A DNA stretch of 6,141 bases from an uncultured Prevotellaceae bacterium. GTDB lineage: Bacteria; Bacteroidota; Bacteroidia; Bacteroidales; Bacteroidaceae. A program made the position numbers and the translations under genes. The stretch is from assembly GCA_947306845.1 (NCBI GenBank), contig CAMZHP010000210.1, positions 1 to 6,141 on the forward strand, read 5' to 3'. Position 1 is the first letter of the stretch; each line of letters opens with the position of its first letter. This document shows positions 1 through 6,141 of this stretch, one piece after another. The notes beneath the pieces were generated by a model that ran no database searches, was not told the origin of the DNA, and was given only the letters and a program-made list of their open reading frames with translations.

Positions 1-822
1 TCACGGCAAATTGGGATATTGTGAGAAATCGGGCTTACGCTTCTCGAGGAAAGCACGGCCACCCTCCTGTGCCTCATCGAGGAAATAATAGAGCATGGTG
101 CAGTCGCCAGCAAGCTGCTGGATACCTGCCTGTCCGTCGAGCTCTGCATTGAGTCCCGCCTTGATCATCCTCAAGGCCAGCGGGCTACGCTCCATCATGA
201 TTTCTGCCCATTCCACGCACTCATCCTCCAATCGTTCAAAAGGCACCACCTTATTGACCATACCCATGCGCTCAGCCTCCGCCGCTGTATACTGCCGACA
301 AAGGAACCAAATCTCACGAGCCTTTTTCTGACCCACAATACGAGCAAGATAAGAAGCACCGAATCCTGCGTCAAAGGAGCCAACCTTGGGGCCAGTCTGT
401 CCGAAAAATGCATTCTCACTGGCGATGGTCAGATCGCACACGAGATGCAGCACATGACCGCCACCAATGGCATAGCCGTTGACCATGGCAATGACGGGTT
501 TTGGCAGCCTGCGGATCTGCATCTGCACATCAAGCACGCTCAGTCTGGGGACACCTTCCTCGTCAACATAGCCACCCCTTCCTTTCACATTCATATCACC
601 ACCCGAACAAAATGCCTTGTCGCCTGCCCCAGTAAGAATGACGACATAAATATCCTGGGCCTCACGGCAATAGGCAAAAGCCTGCGACAGTTCGAGTGTC
701 GTCCGTGGTGTGAAGGCATTGCGATAACGCGGTCGGTTGATGGTAATCTTCGCGATGCCATGATATTGCTCAAAAATCAGATCCTGGAAATCCCTGATCT
801 TGGTCCATTCTCTTTTTTCCAT
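1..822 (-). CDS. menB: 1,4-dihydroxy-2-naphthoyl-CoA synthase (MenB), complete
   Basis: MenB is a cytosolic crotonase-fold enzyme that closes the second ring of menaquinone, turning o-succinylbenzoyl-CoA into 1,4-dihydroxy-2-naphthoyl-CoA by an intramolecular Claisen condensation. The 273-residue protein is close to the usual family length (E. coli 285, with a longer N-terminus). Visible motifs: [10 protein letters not shown] (22-31), the oxyanion-hole segments CSGGD (72-76) and [11 protein letters not shown] (116-126), [14 protein letters not shown] (140-153) and [16 protein letters not shown] (163-178). QTG at 142-144 matches E. coli Gln154-Thr155-Gly156. The glycine marks the bicarbonate-dependent type I MenB; type II enzymes carry an acidic residue there. 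The C-terminal [16 protein letters not shown] (251-266) is also typical. The start is the first ATG, 10 bases after the menD stop, with no Shine-Dalgarno. The stop codon is the first three bases of the window, so the next operon gene (menC or menE expected) lies outside. Confidence 0.98.
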   Translation of the reverse strand: MEKREWTKIRDFQDLIFEQYHGIAKITINRPRYRNAFTPRTTLELSQAFAYCREAQDIYVVILTGAGDKAFCSGGDMNVKGRGGYVDEEGVPRLSVLDVQMQIRRLPKPVIAMVNGYAIGGGHVLHLVCDLTIASENAFFGQTGPKVGSFDAGFGASYLARIVGQKKAREIWFLCRQYTAAEAERMGMVNKVVPFERLEDECVEWAEIMMERSPLALRMIKAGLNAELDGQAGIQQLAGDCTMLYYFLDEAQEGGRAFLEKRKPDFSQYPNLP

Positions 823-832
823 TGTTGATTGA

Positions 833-2542
833 TCATTGAATTGGTTTGAAACAAGATAAATACGCTCTAAATGCCCGAGTATCTGCCTCCGCGTCGGTGA
901 ACACCTCCAGCAGCATGGGCCGCTGACGCTCCTCTGTCAGCAGCACCATCATGCCCATCTGCAGTTCAGCCATATTTTGCGCTTTCATATAACCGATGTC
1001 ATTCTGGGTGCAGATACCCTGTGCCGAAGTATGGTGTACTCCACTGACCAGCCTTTCACTAGCCTCACTCTGTCCCAATCCGGGAAGGAGGTCGAAAATG
1101 CCACCTTTCCCGTTGTTGAGCAAGATGATACGGAAATTGCCATTCAGGTTCTGGTTCCATAGTGCATTCTGGTCATAAAAGAAACTCAGGTCGCCGATAA
1201 CACAAAATACCCTTTTGCTACTGACTACAGAAAAGCCAGCTGCCGTGGAGAGCGACCCCTCGATGCCGTTGACACCTCGGTTGCAGTAAACGGGGTGTGC
1301 GGCATAGATATTGGCTAGTCTGACGGCCGAGCTATTGGCATAATGCACCGAGAAATCATACTCCATGTCCTCAAGTTGTTGCTCAAAATAGCTTACGACA
1401 GCCATCTGAGAGAAAACAGGCGCATAGTCTTCTATCTTTCGTTCTGCCTCTGCATGAAGTTTTTTCCATCTCTCCAAATACGTTTTTCGCGATGCAGAGA
1501 CTGATGGATCTGCCGTTTTCACATCATCCTGAATTTGCAGGAACCCCCTCAGCACCTCAGAAGGGCAGGCCTCAACAATGGTGTCCATGTGCATGGTGGT
1601 GTCATGCACCTGTCCATCGCTGCTCACCATCATCACGGTAGCCTTGTCTGCCTTGCGCAGGAAGTTCCTGATACGCTTGCTCACCAGCATATCACCTATA
1701 TATAGGATATAATCAGGCAATAGGCTATCGTCATCTCCAGCCAAGGCCAGCACCTCTTCCAAATGGAGGACTGTCGCCGGGAAATTGGAAAGCCGCTCAG
1801 AAGCCGTCACACAATGACGGGAAAGCAACTCAGCCACGCCACGCATCTCAGCCCCGTCCAAGTCATAATAACCTTGTCCGAATATCACCATGGGCCTGCG
1901 GAAGCCAGGATGCGTCATCCTTTCCCAAAGATGGCGAACAAGGACGGCATCCACCTTGCTTCTCCACCTACTGATAATACGTTCTTCGGGCAAATCAGAA
2001 ACCCCGAACTCAAACAAAGGCTCCGACAGCGGGACATTGATATGGACAGGTCCGAACTGAGGTCCGACAGCCGACAGCAAAGCCTCATTCACCAATCTGT
2101 TGGCATGCCATCGTGTCTCTGTCAAGGAGATATCTTCAGGCAAGGAAACAGACCGGCATACATACTGATCAAACACCGCCTCCTGCCTCAGAGTCTGCCC
2201 ATCGAGTTGGTCTATCCATGCCTTGGGCCGGTCAGCAGAAATAACGATAAGGGGCAGATGCTGATAGTAAGCCTCTGCCACTGCAGGAGCCAGGTTGAGC
2301 AATGCTGTTCCTGAAGTGACGCAAACCGCCACTGGTTGGCGCAAGGCCAGCGACATGCCCAATGCATAAAAGCCCGCACTGCGCTCATCAGTCACCGGAT
2401 AACAGGTGATGGCGGGATGAGCATGAAGATTGTGCACAATCGGTGCATTACGGCTGCCAGGACATACCACAGCATGACAGACATGATGCGCTGCCAGTAA
2501 CGAGGTGAGCAGATTAATATGATCTTTGCTGGAATAACTCAT
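833..2542 (-). CDS. menD: 2-succinyl-5-enolpyruvyl-6-hydroxy-3-cyclohexene-1-carboxylate synthase (MenD)
   Basis: MenD is a thiamin-diphosphate enzyme. It decarboxylates 2-oxoglutarate and adds the succinyl semialdehyde unit to isochorismate, giving SEPHCHC, the first committed step of menaquinone synthesis. The 569 residues compare with 556 in E. coli. The N-terminal PYR domain shows CPGSRNAP (27-34), DERSAGF (52-58) with Glu53 in the position of the cofactor-activating glutamate, [17 protein letters not shown] (75-91) and SADRP (102-106). The central domain is divergent, as is normal for the family. The C-terminal PP domain shows NSSAVR (403-408), [16 protein letters not shown] (421-436), then [12 protein letters not shown] (450-461) and [13 protein letters not shown] (476-488), which form the Mg/ThDP site with Asp451 and Asn477 as probable metal ligands. 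It starts 10 bases after the menF TAG stop and ends 10 bases before menB. No menH lies between menD and menB, unlike in E. coli. Confidence 0.98.
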   Translation of the reverse strand: MSYSSKDHINLLTSLLAAHHVCHAVVCPGSRNAPIVHNLHAHPAITCYPVTDERSAGFYALGMSLALRQPVAVCVTSGTALLNLAPAVAEAYYQHLPLIVISADRPKAWIDQLDGQTLRQEAVFDQYVCRSVSLPEDISLTETRWHANRLVNEALLSAVGPQFGPVHINVPLSEPLFEFGVSDLPEERIISRWRSKVDAVLVRHLWERMTHPGFRRPMVIFGQGYYDLDGAEMRGVAELLSRHCVTASERLSNFPATVLHLEEVLALAGDDDSLLPDYILYIGDMLVSKRIRNFLRKADKATVMMVSSDGQVHDTTMHMDTIVEACPSEVLRGFLQIQDDVKTADPSVSASRKTYLERWKKLHAEAERKIEDYAPVFSQMAVVSYFEQQLEDMEYDFSVHYANSSAVRLANIYAAHPVYCNRGVNGIEGSLSTAAGFSVVSSKRVFCVIGDLSFFYDQNALWNQNLNGNFRIILLNNGKGGIFDLLPGLGQSEASERLVSGVHHTSAQGICTQNDIGYMKAQNMAELQMGMMVLLTEERQRPMLLEVFTDAEADTRAFRAYLSCFKPIQ

Positions 2543-2552
2543 CGACTACAAA

Positions 2553-3671
2553 CTATGAACTGAGTAGAGCCTTCATGGTATCCATCTTGTCTTCGGTCTC
2601 CCTCCATTCTGTCTCCATTTCACTGTCGGGCAACAAGCCGCCACCCGCATACAGGGAGAAACCGTCACTGGTGATGCGCATGCAGCGGAGCGACACATAG
2701 AGATGTGTCTCCGCTTCTGGACTGAGCATGCCCATAAAACCACTGTAGTACTCGCGGGGAGCAAACTCATTGCTTCGGATGAAATCACGGGCGGCATCCT
2801 TTGGCACTCCACACACGGCTGGCGTGGGATAGAGGGTATAGAGCAACTCGCCCAATCTCCCGGTATCAGCTATGGTGAAGCGGAAATCGCTTCGCAGGTG
2901 CACAAGATTGCCAGCCCTCATGGTATAAGGACCATTTTCCTCAATATCGGTCGCTACCTGCTCCAAGCTTTCGGTGATATAGGTTGACACAAAGCGCTGC
3001 TCCTGTATGTTCTTGATACTCCACTTGATCTTGCCGTCATCGTGCATCATCTGGGATGGCGGTTCGTCGAACGAGAGTTGGTCATCACTCAACCGCATTG
3101 TCCCAGCCAGTGAGATGGTGGTCCATGTAGTTCCATCGCCTTCAAGGAGCAACTCTGGAGTGGCCACCAGCCAGGCTCCGCAACGGGGTGCTGCCACCAA
3201 TGCCACCATCATCCTCGGGTATAGACGACAGGCCTCCACAAACAAGTCAAAAGGATTCTTCCCTTCCTTGTCAGGCACATGACAGCAGCGTGCCAACACG
3301 ATTTTCGAGAATTGCCCCGCCATGATCTGAGAGTGGAAATTGGCAAAGTCTATCATATAATGTGATTTCGTACCACCGTTGGCAGATGGCTGCTGCCGTG
3401 CAGAAAGAAGGATTTCCTCCGCCTGGGAACGCAAGCTGGCATATTCAGACGGTCCATCGGGAAGCCAGGCTTCAGGACAAGTCTCCACCGACACGTCTGT
3501 ATGAAGCAAAATCACCGGATGGGCCTCATCAGGAGTAAAAGGTGCTATCACAAAACCTTGCCGTCCGCTGAGAGCAAACACAGAAGACAGCTCCTCTGGT
3601 TGTCCGGAGGTCTGCATCACCATCTGGCAATGCTGCTGATAAGGCAATCTATATAAGGCAAATGCTGGCAT
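2553..3671 (-). CDS. menF: isochorismate synthase (MenF/EntC family)
   Basis: This enzyme converts chorismate to isochorismate with Mg2+, feeding MenD. The 372 residues make it shorter than E. coli MenF (431) and nearer EntC (391); the conserved chorismate-binding domain occupies about 105-370 and the N-terminal 100 residues are divergent. By comparison with EntC, all four key residues are present: general base Lys123 in FSKIVLAR (121-128; EntC Lys147), general acid Glu173 in ATPELLL (170-176; EntC Glu197), and the Mg-binding Glu224 (IKNIQEQRF, 219-227; EntC Glu241) and Glu358 (EWRETEDKM, 355-363; EntC Glu376). TPAVCGVPKDAARDFI (283-298), YVSLRC (325-330) and YAGGGLLP (341-348) are further family hallmarks. 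Sequence alone does not separate a menaquinone from a siderophore isochorismate synthase; adjacency to menD and menB settles it as menF. The start lies one base after the thioesterase stop (TGATATG on the coding strand), suggesting translational coupling. Confidence 0.96.
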   Translation of the reverse strand: MPAFALYRLPYQQHCQMVMQTSGQPEELSSVFALSGRQGFVIAPFTPDEAHPVILLHTDVSVETCPEAWLPDGPSEYASLRSQAEEILLSARQQPSANGGTKSHYMIDFANFHSQIMAGQFSKIVLARCCHVPDKEGKNPFDLFVEACRLYPRMMVALVAAPRCGAWLVATPELLLEGDGTTWTTISLAGTMRLSDDQLSFDEPPSQMMHDDGKIKWSIKNIQEQRFVSTYITESLEQVATDIEENGPYTMRAGNLVHLRSDFRFTIADTGRLGELLYTLYPTPAVCGVPKDAARDFIRSNEFAPREYYSGFMGMLSPEAETHLYVSLRCMRITSDGFSLYAGGGLLPDSEMETEWRETEDKMDTMKALLSS

Positions 3672-3672
3672 A

Positions 3673-4095
3673 TCACTTGGATTGGTTTTTGGGACTGATC
3701 ACATAATTTGTCACGGTGACGATGGAGATGAGCTCGCCTGCCGAGTTGTTCACCTCCACATTCCACACATGGAGCTTGCGCCCCTTTTGCACCAAGTGGG
3801 CTAGTGCCGTTACCGTATCACCTTCCTCCACCGCTTTGACATGGCTCCCGCTCACGCTGATACCCACGCAAATTTTCCCAGGGCAGAGGGCAGACGACCC
3901 CACACCTGCGACATTCTCCGCCAAGGCGAGGGAAGCCCCGCCACTGAGGAAGCCAAATGGCTGACGATTGCGCTCATCCACCTTCATGGTCGCCATGCAC
4001 AGGTCATCATCAGGGGTGGAGATGAACTGCATGCCCAGCGCTGTCGAGAGATTCGGCTGACTTTCTATGATTTTCCTGATATGGTCTACATTCAT
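3673..4095 (-). CDS. menI: hotdog-fold acyl-CoA thioesterase, probable DHNA-CoA hydrolase (MenI-like)
   Basis: This is a 140-residue single-domain hotdog thioesterase of the PaaI/YdiI family, cytosolic, with no signal peptide. It resembles E. coli MenI (YdiI, 136 residues) best around MKVDERNRQPFGFLSGGAS (37-55) and LALAEN (56-61), where E. coli has a PVDSRTKQPFGLLHGGAS-type segment. The catalytic acid Glu60 (E. coli Glu63) and Gln45 (E. coli Gln48) are kept, but the histidine of the usual HGG motif is Ser51 here (codon AGT). SVSGSHVKAVEEGDTVTA (80-97) and LHVWNVEVNNSAGELIS (108-124) complete the hotdog sheet. As first gene of the men operon, one base ahead of menF, its likely job is to hydrolyse DHNA-CoA, the MenB product, to DHNA for prenylation by MenA. 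That role is inferred from family plus context; related members (EntH, PaaI) use other acyl-CoAs, so the symbol is provisional. The start is the first in-frame ATG behind the predicted promoter. Confidence 0.85.
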   Translation of the reverse strand: MNVDHIRKIIESQPNLSTALGMQFISTPDDDLCMATMKVDERNRQPFGFLSGGASLALAENVAGVGSSALCPGKICVGISVSGSHVKAVEEGDTVTALAHLVQKGRKLHVWNVEVNNSAGELISIVTVTNYVISPKNQSK

Positions 4096-4119
4096 TGCAT
4101 TAGAGTTGGTTCTGTATAC

Positions 4120-4130
4120 AAACAGTGTTT
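4120..4130. repeat. short perfect inverted repeat near the men transcription start
   Basis: AAACA-g-TGTTT is a perfect 5+5 palindrome around one central base. It sits just downstream of the predicted men start site (about +2 to +12). A one-base centre cannot form an RNA hairpin, so if functional it would be a DNA operator half-site pair. It partly overlaps a looser dyad, CTGT...ACAG (4112-4125). Arms this short can arise by chance in a region of this size, so a regulatory role is only a possibility. Confidence 0.3.
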
Positions 4131-4138
4131 AGTCAGGG

Positions 4139-4169
4139 CAAAATTACAAATTTATTTTCAACCGCCAAT
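4139..4169 (-). promoter_or_regulatory. predicted Bacteroidota-type promoter of the men operon
   Basis: On the minus strand, TAATTTTG (4146-4139) fits the Bacteroidota -7 consensus TAnnTTTG exactly. ATTG (4169-4166) sits 19 bases upstream as a three-of-four match to the -33 TTTG. Transcription would start near 4132, giving a leader of roughly 35-40 bases to the thioesterase ATG at 4095. A second exact -7 match, TAAATTTG (4154-4147), lies directly upstream but has no good -33 partner at the right distance. No Shine-Dalgarno precedes the ATG, as usual in this phylum. This is a consensus match only. Confidence 0.6.
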
Positions 4170-4205
4170 CCATCACCCATGAAAAACAATCCTCCATGAT
4201 GAAAA
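4166..4205. repeat. imperfect tandem direct repeat between the divergent promoters
   Basis: Copy 1 (4166-4185) and copy 2 (4187-4205) both begin CAATCC and end ATGAAAA. The period is 20-21 bases, about two helical turns, and about 15 positions match when one gap is allowed. The repeat lies upstream of both the men and the lysS predicted promoters, and the men -33 candidate falls at the edge of copy 1. It could be a paired binding site for a regulator, but it may equally be chance similarity in AT-rich spacer DNA. Confidence 0.3.
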
Positions 4206-4217
4206 TTAGGAAAAAGG

Positions 4218-4248
4218 TGTGCCACTTCATAAAAAATTAGTAAATTTG
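4218..4248 (+). promoter_or_regulatory. predicted Bacteroidota-type promoter of lysS-gpsA
   Basis: TAAATTTG (4241-4248) is an exact match to the -7 consensus TAnnTTTG. TGTG (4218-4221), 19 bases upstream, is a three-of-four match to the -33 TTTG. Transcription would start near 4254-4256, leaving a leader of about 28 bases before ATG 4283. That placement argues against using the in-frame GTG at 4259, which would leave almost no leader. No Shine-Dalgarno is seen. With the men promoter this makes 4096-4282 a divergent control region. Confidence 0.65.
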
Positions 4249-4282
4249 CACCGCTAACGTGCATTTTCATATTATATCAGCA

Positions 4283-6013
4283 ATGAACATATTAGAACTC
4301 AGCGAACAAGAGATAGGCAGGCGCCAAAGCCTGCAGGAACTGCGGTCACTGGGCATCGACCCCTACCCTGCCGCAGAATTTCCCACCAACGCATTTTCCA
4401 CAGACATCCGCTCACAATTCTCCGATGAGGCAGAACCACGTCAAGTGGTCATCGCAGGGCGCATGATGAGCCGGCGCGTGATGGGCAAGGCCAGTTTTGT
4501 GGAACTGCAGGACAGCAAGGGACGTATCCAAGTCTATATCACCCGCGACGACATCTGTCCTGACGAGGACAAGGCGCTCTATAACACCGTTTTCAAAAAG
4601 TTGCTCGACATCGGCGACTTCATCGGCGTGAGAGGATTCGTATTCCGCACCCAGACGGGCGAGATCAGCGTACACGCCAAGGAACTGAAACTCCTCTCCA
4701 AGAGTCTCAAGCCGCTGCCCATCGTGAAATACAAGGACGGTGTGGCCTACGACAAGTTTGATGACCCTGAGCTGCGCTATCGCCAGCGCTATGTCGACCT
4801 GGTGGTGAATGAAGGCGTGAAGGAGACGTTTGAGCAGCGAGCCACTGTCATCCGCACCATGCGCCGCGTGCTCGACGAGGCCGGCTACACCGAGGTGGAG
4901 ACTCCTACCCTGCAGTCGATTGCAGGCGGTGCCAGTGCCCGTCCCTTCATCACTCACTTCAATGCCCTCGACCAGGACATGTATATGCGCATTGCCACGG
5001 AGCTCTACCTCAAGCGCCTCATCGTGGGCGGTTTCGAGGGTGTCTACGAAATCGGCAAGAATTTCCGCAACGAGGGCATGGACCGCAACCACAACCCAGA
5101 GTTCACCTGCATGGAACTCTATGTGCAATACAAGGACTACAACTGGATGATGTCGTTCACCGAGCACCTGCTGGAAACCATCTGCATCGCCGTCAACGGC
5201 AGCACCGAGCGCGAGATCGACGGCAACATCGTGTCGTTCAAGGCCCCCTACCGCAGGCTTCCCATCCTCGATGCCATCAAGGAAAAGACCGGTTATGATC
5301 TTAACGGCATGGATGAGGATGCCATCCGTGAAGTGGCGAAGAAACTGAACATCGAGGTCGATGATACCATGGGAAAAGGCAAGCTCATCGACGAGATATT
5401 CGGTGAGACCTGCGAGGGCAGTTTCATCCAGCCCACATTCATCACCGACTATCCTGTGGAGATGTCGCCCCTAACCAAGATGCACAGGTCCAAACCAGGA
5501 CTGACCGAGCGTTTCGAACTGATGGTCAACGGCAAGGAGCTGGCCAACGCTTACTCTGAGCTCAACGATCCCCTCGATCAGGAAGAGCGGTTCAAGGAGC
5601 AGATGCGCCTCGCCGACAAAGGTGACGATGAGGCCATGATCATCGATCAGGACTTCCTCCGCGCCCTGCAATACGGCATGCCTCCCACAAGCGGCATCGG
5701 CATTGGCATCGACCGCCTGGTGATGCTCATGACTGGCAAGACCTACATTCAGGAAGTGCTGTTCTTCCCGCAGATGCGCCCGGAGAAGAAAGCTCCGCGC
5801 AGCAGCGTGGCCGAATGGGCAGCCATCGGAGTGCCCGAGCAGTGGGTGGCCGTATTCAACAAGTGCGGTTATTACCTTGTCAGCGACATCCGCGAGGTCA
5901 ACCCCCAGAAATTGCAAATGGATGTCTGTGGGGTGAACAAGAAATACAAACTGGGCTACGACAACCCCAAGGTGGATGAGTTTGCGAAATGGATAGAGGC
6001 TGCGGGAAGATAG
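4283..6013 (+). CDS. lysS: lysyl-tRNA synthetase, class II (LysRS), with C-terminal extension
   Basis: LysRS attaches lysine to tRNA-Lys in the cytosol using ATP. The 576-residue protein starts [15 protein letters not shown]. The N-terminal OB-fold anticodon-binding domain covers about 54-138 ([20 protein letters not shown] at 58-77). The class IIb catalytic core follows with motif 1 around [18 protein letters not shown] (205-222), motif 2 in [20 protein letters not shown] (255-274) and motif 3 in [15 protein letters not shown] (471-485). The core ends near FFPQMRP (494-500), where E. coli LysS (505 residues) also ends. About 75 further residues (501-576) follow with no E. coli counterpart. 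I recall a similar tail in Bacteroidota LysRS proteins. ATG 4283 is chosen over GTG 4259, eight codons upstream, because it fits the family N-terminus and the predicted promoter leaves a sensible leader. The 3' end overlaps gpsA by 25 bases. Confidence 0.98.
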   Translation: MNILELSEQEIGRRQSLQELRSLGIDPYPAAEFPTNAFSTDIRSQFSDEAEPRQVVIAGRMMSRRVMGKASFVELQDSKGRIQVYITRDDICPDEDKALYNTVFKKLLDIGDFIGVRGFVFRTQTGEISVHAKELKLLSKSLKPLPIVKYKDGVAYDKFDDPELRYRQRYVDLVVNEGVKETFEQRATVIRTMRRVLDEAGYTEVETPTLQSIAGGASARPFITHFNALDQDMYMRIATELYLKRLIVGGFEGVYEIGKNFRNEGMDRNHNPEFTCMELYVQYKDYNWMMSFTEHLLETICIAVNGSTEREIDGNIVSFKAPYRRLPILDAIKEKTGYDLNGMDEDAIREVAKKLNIEVDDTMGKGKLIDEIFGETCEGSFIQPTFITDYPVEMSPLTKMHRSKPGLTERFELMVNGKELANAYSELNDPLDQEERFKEQMRLADKGDDEAMIIDQDFLRALQYGMPPTSGIGIGIDRLVMLMTGKTYIQEVLFFPQMRPEKKAPRSSVAEWAAIGVPEQWVAVFNKCGYYLVSDIREVNPQKLQMDVCGVNKKYKLGYDNPKVDEFAKWIEAAGR

Positions 6014-6141
6014 CGATTATCGGTGGCGGCAGTTGGGCAACAGCCATAGCCAAGATTGTGGTGGGACACACCCATCACATCGGTTGGTATATGCGCCGCG
6101 ACGATAGAATAGCCGATTTCCTCCGATTGGGCCACAACCCC
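5989..6141 (+). CDS. gpsA: glycerol-3-phosphate dehydrogenase [NAD(P)+] (GpsA), 5' part
   Basis: GpsA reduces dihydroxyacetone phosphate to sn-glycerol-3-phosphate, the backbone of membrane phospholipids, in the cytosol. Only the first 51 codons are inside the window; the gene runs off the right edge. They read [16 protein letters not shown] and onward, with the Rossmann dinucleotide-binding loop GGGSWATA (12-19, pattern GxGxxA; E. coli has GAGSYGTA). WYMRRDD (33-39) follows, then RLGHNP (46-51) leading into the usual Asn-containing segment. The start is well constrained: an in-frame TGA at 5977-5979 lies upstream, ATG 5989 is the only ATG between it and the glycine loop, and the next ATG (6091) would remove the loop. 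It begins inside the lysS 3' end, in another frame, with a 25-base overlap, which implies co-transcription from the lysS promoter. The lysS-gpsA order is one I recall from Bacteroidales genomes. Confidence 0.93.
   Translation, partial: MDRGCGKIAIIGGGSWATAIAKIVVGHTHHIGWYMRRDDRIADFLRLGHNP

Noticed and set aside
445..828. Open frame of about 125 codons on the plus strand inside menB
   Set aside because: It is antisense to conserved MenB catalytic motifs, with no family resemblance or start context.
1763..2314. Open frame of about 180 codons on the plus strand inside menD
   Set aside because: It is antisense to a conserved, intact MenD frame, shows no recognisable motif and has no promoter-like element before it.
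1..4095. Possible siderophore (enterobactin-like) reading of the isochorismate synthase plus EntH-like thioesterase
   Set aside because: menD and menB follow directly in the same tight operon, and no entA, entB or NRPS sequence is present, so menaquinone synthesis explains all four genes.
4092..4100. Two-codon mini-frame ATGCAATGA on the minus strand overlapping the thioesterase start
   Set aside because: An ATG-Gln-stop that overlaps the real ATG could in principle regulate initiation, but so short a pattern arises easily by chance and nothing else supports it.
4152..4208. Inverted repeat TTATTTTCA (4152-4160) / TGAAAATTA (4200-4208)
   Set aside because: The arms are AT-rich, have one mismatch and are about 40 bases apart, so the match is expected by chance in this spacer; there is no terminator-like GC stem or T run.
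4259..4282. Upstream in-frame GTG start for lysS (eight extra residues)
   Set aside because: It falls only a few bases after the predicted transcription start, and the extra residues do not resemble the family N-terminus; ATG 4283 gives the expected start [10 protein letters not shown].
4412..5167. Long open frame of about 250 codons antisense to lysS
   Set aside because: It lies wholly inside the conserved LysRS reading frame. Its product is rich in His, Val, Ala and Leu with no recognisable family, as expected for the complement of a gene with strong GC bias at third positions.
1..6141. Mobile element, CRISPR, phage, defence or RNA gene content
   Set aside because: Coding density is high with intact core genes. 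Apart from the 163-187 base divergent spacer there is no gap to hold such elements, and no terminal repeats, array-like repeats or tRNA/rRNA motifs were seen.

Overview
This is a chromosomal housekeeping window from a member of the Bacteroidota, most likely order Bacteroidales and possibly near Prevotella. The reasoning is inference from four things: the protein sequences resemble Bacteroides/Prevotella homologues as I remember them; both promoters fit the Bacteroidota consensus (-33 TTTG, -7 TAnnTTTG); no gene start has a clear Shine-Dalgarno sequence; and lysS carries the long C-terminal tail typical of the phylum and is followed directly by gpsA. No species can be named from sequence alone.

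The left two thirds (1-4095) is one tightly packed minus-strand menaquinone (vitamin K2) operon. In transcription order it is a hotdog-fold thioesterase of the MenI type (4095-3673), isochorismate synthase menF (3671-2553), menD (2542-833) and menB (822-1). The spacers are 1, 10 and 10 bases, so the genes are almost certainly co-transcribed. Three steps of the classical pathway are present: chorismate to isochorismate (MenF), isochorismate to SEPHCHC (MenD), and o-succinylbenzoyl-CoA to DHNA-CoA (MenB). The thioesterase probably releases DHNA from DHNA-CoA. MenH, MenC, MenE and MenA are not in the window. The operon probably continues past the left edge, because the window stops exactly at the menB stop codon.

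The region 4096-4282 is an AT-rich divergent control region. It holds a predicted promoter for the men operon (minus) and one for lysS (plus), with an imperfect direct repeat between them and a small palindrome near the predicted men transcription start.

The right third is plus-strand: lysS (4283-6013, class II lysyl-tRNA synthetase with a phylum-style C-terminal extension), overlapping by 25 bases the start of gpsA (5989 to beyond the right edge, NAD(P)H-dependent glycerol-3-phosphate dehydrogenase). They are probably co-transcribed, joining tRNA charging and phospholipid precursor supply.

I found no mobile elements, CRISPR arrays, RNA genes, phage genes or defence genes, and nothing that looks like a new system. 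The points most worth checking are the His-to-Ser change at the thioesterase active site, the extra LysRS domain, the lysS-gpsA overlap and the structure of the divergent promoter region.
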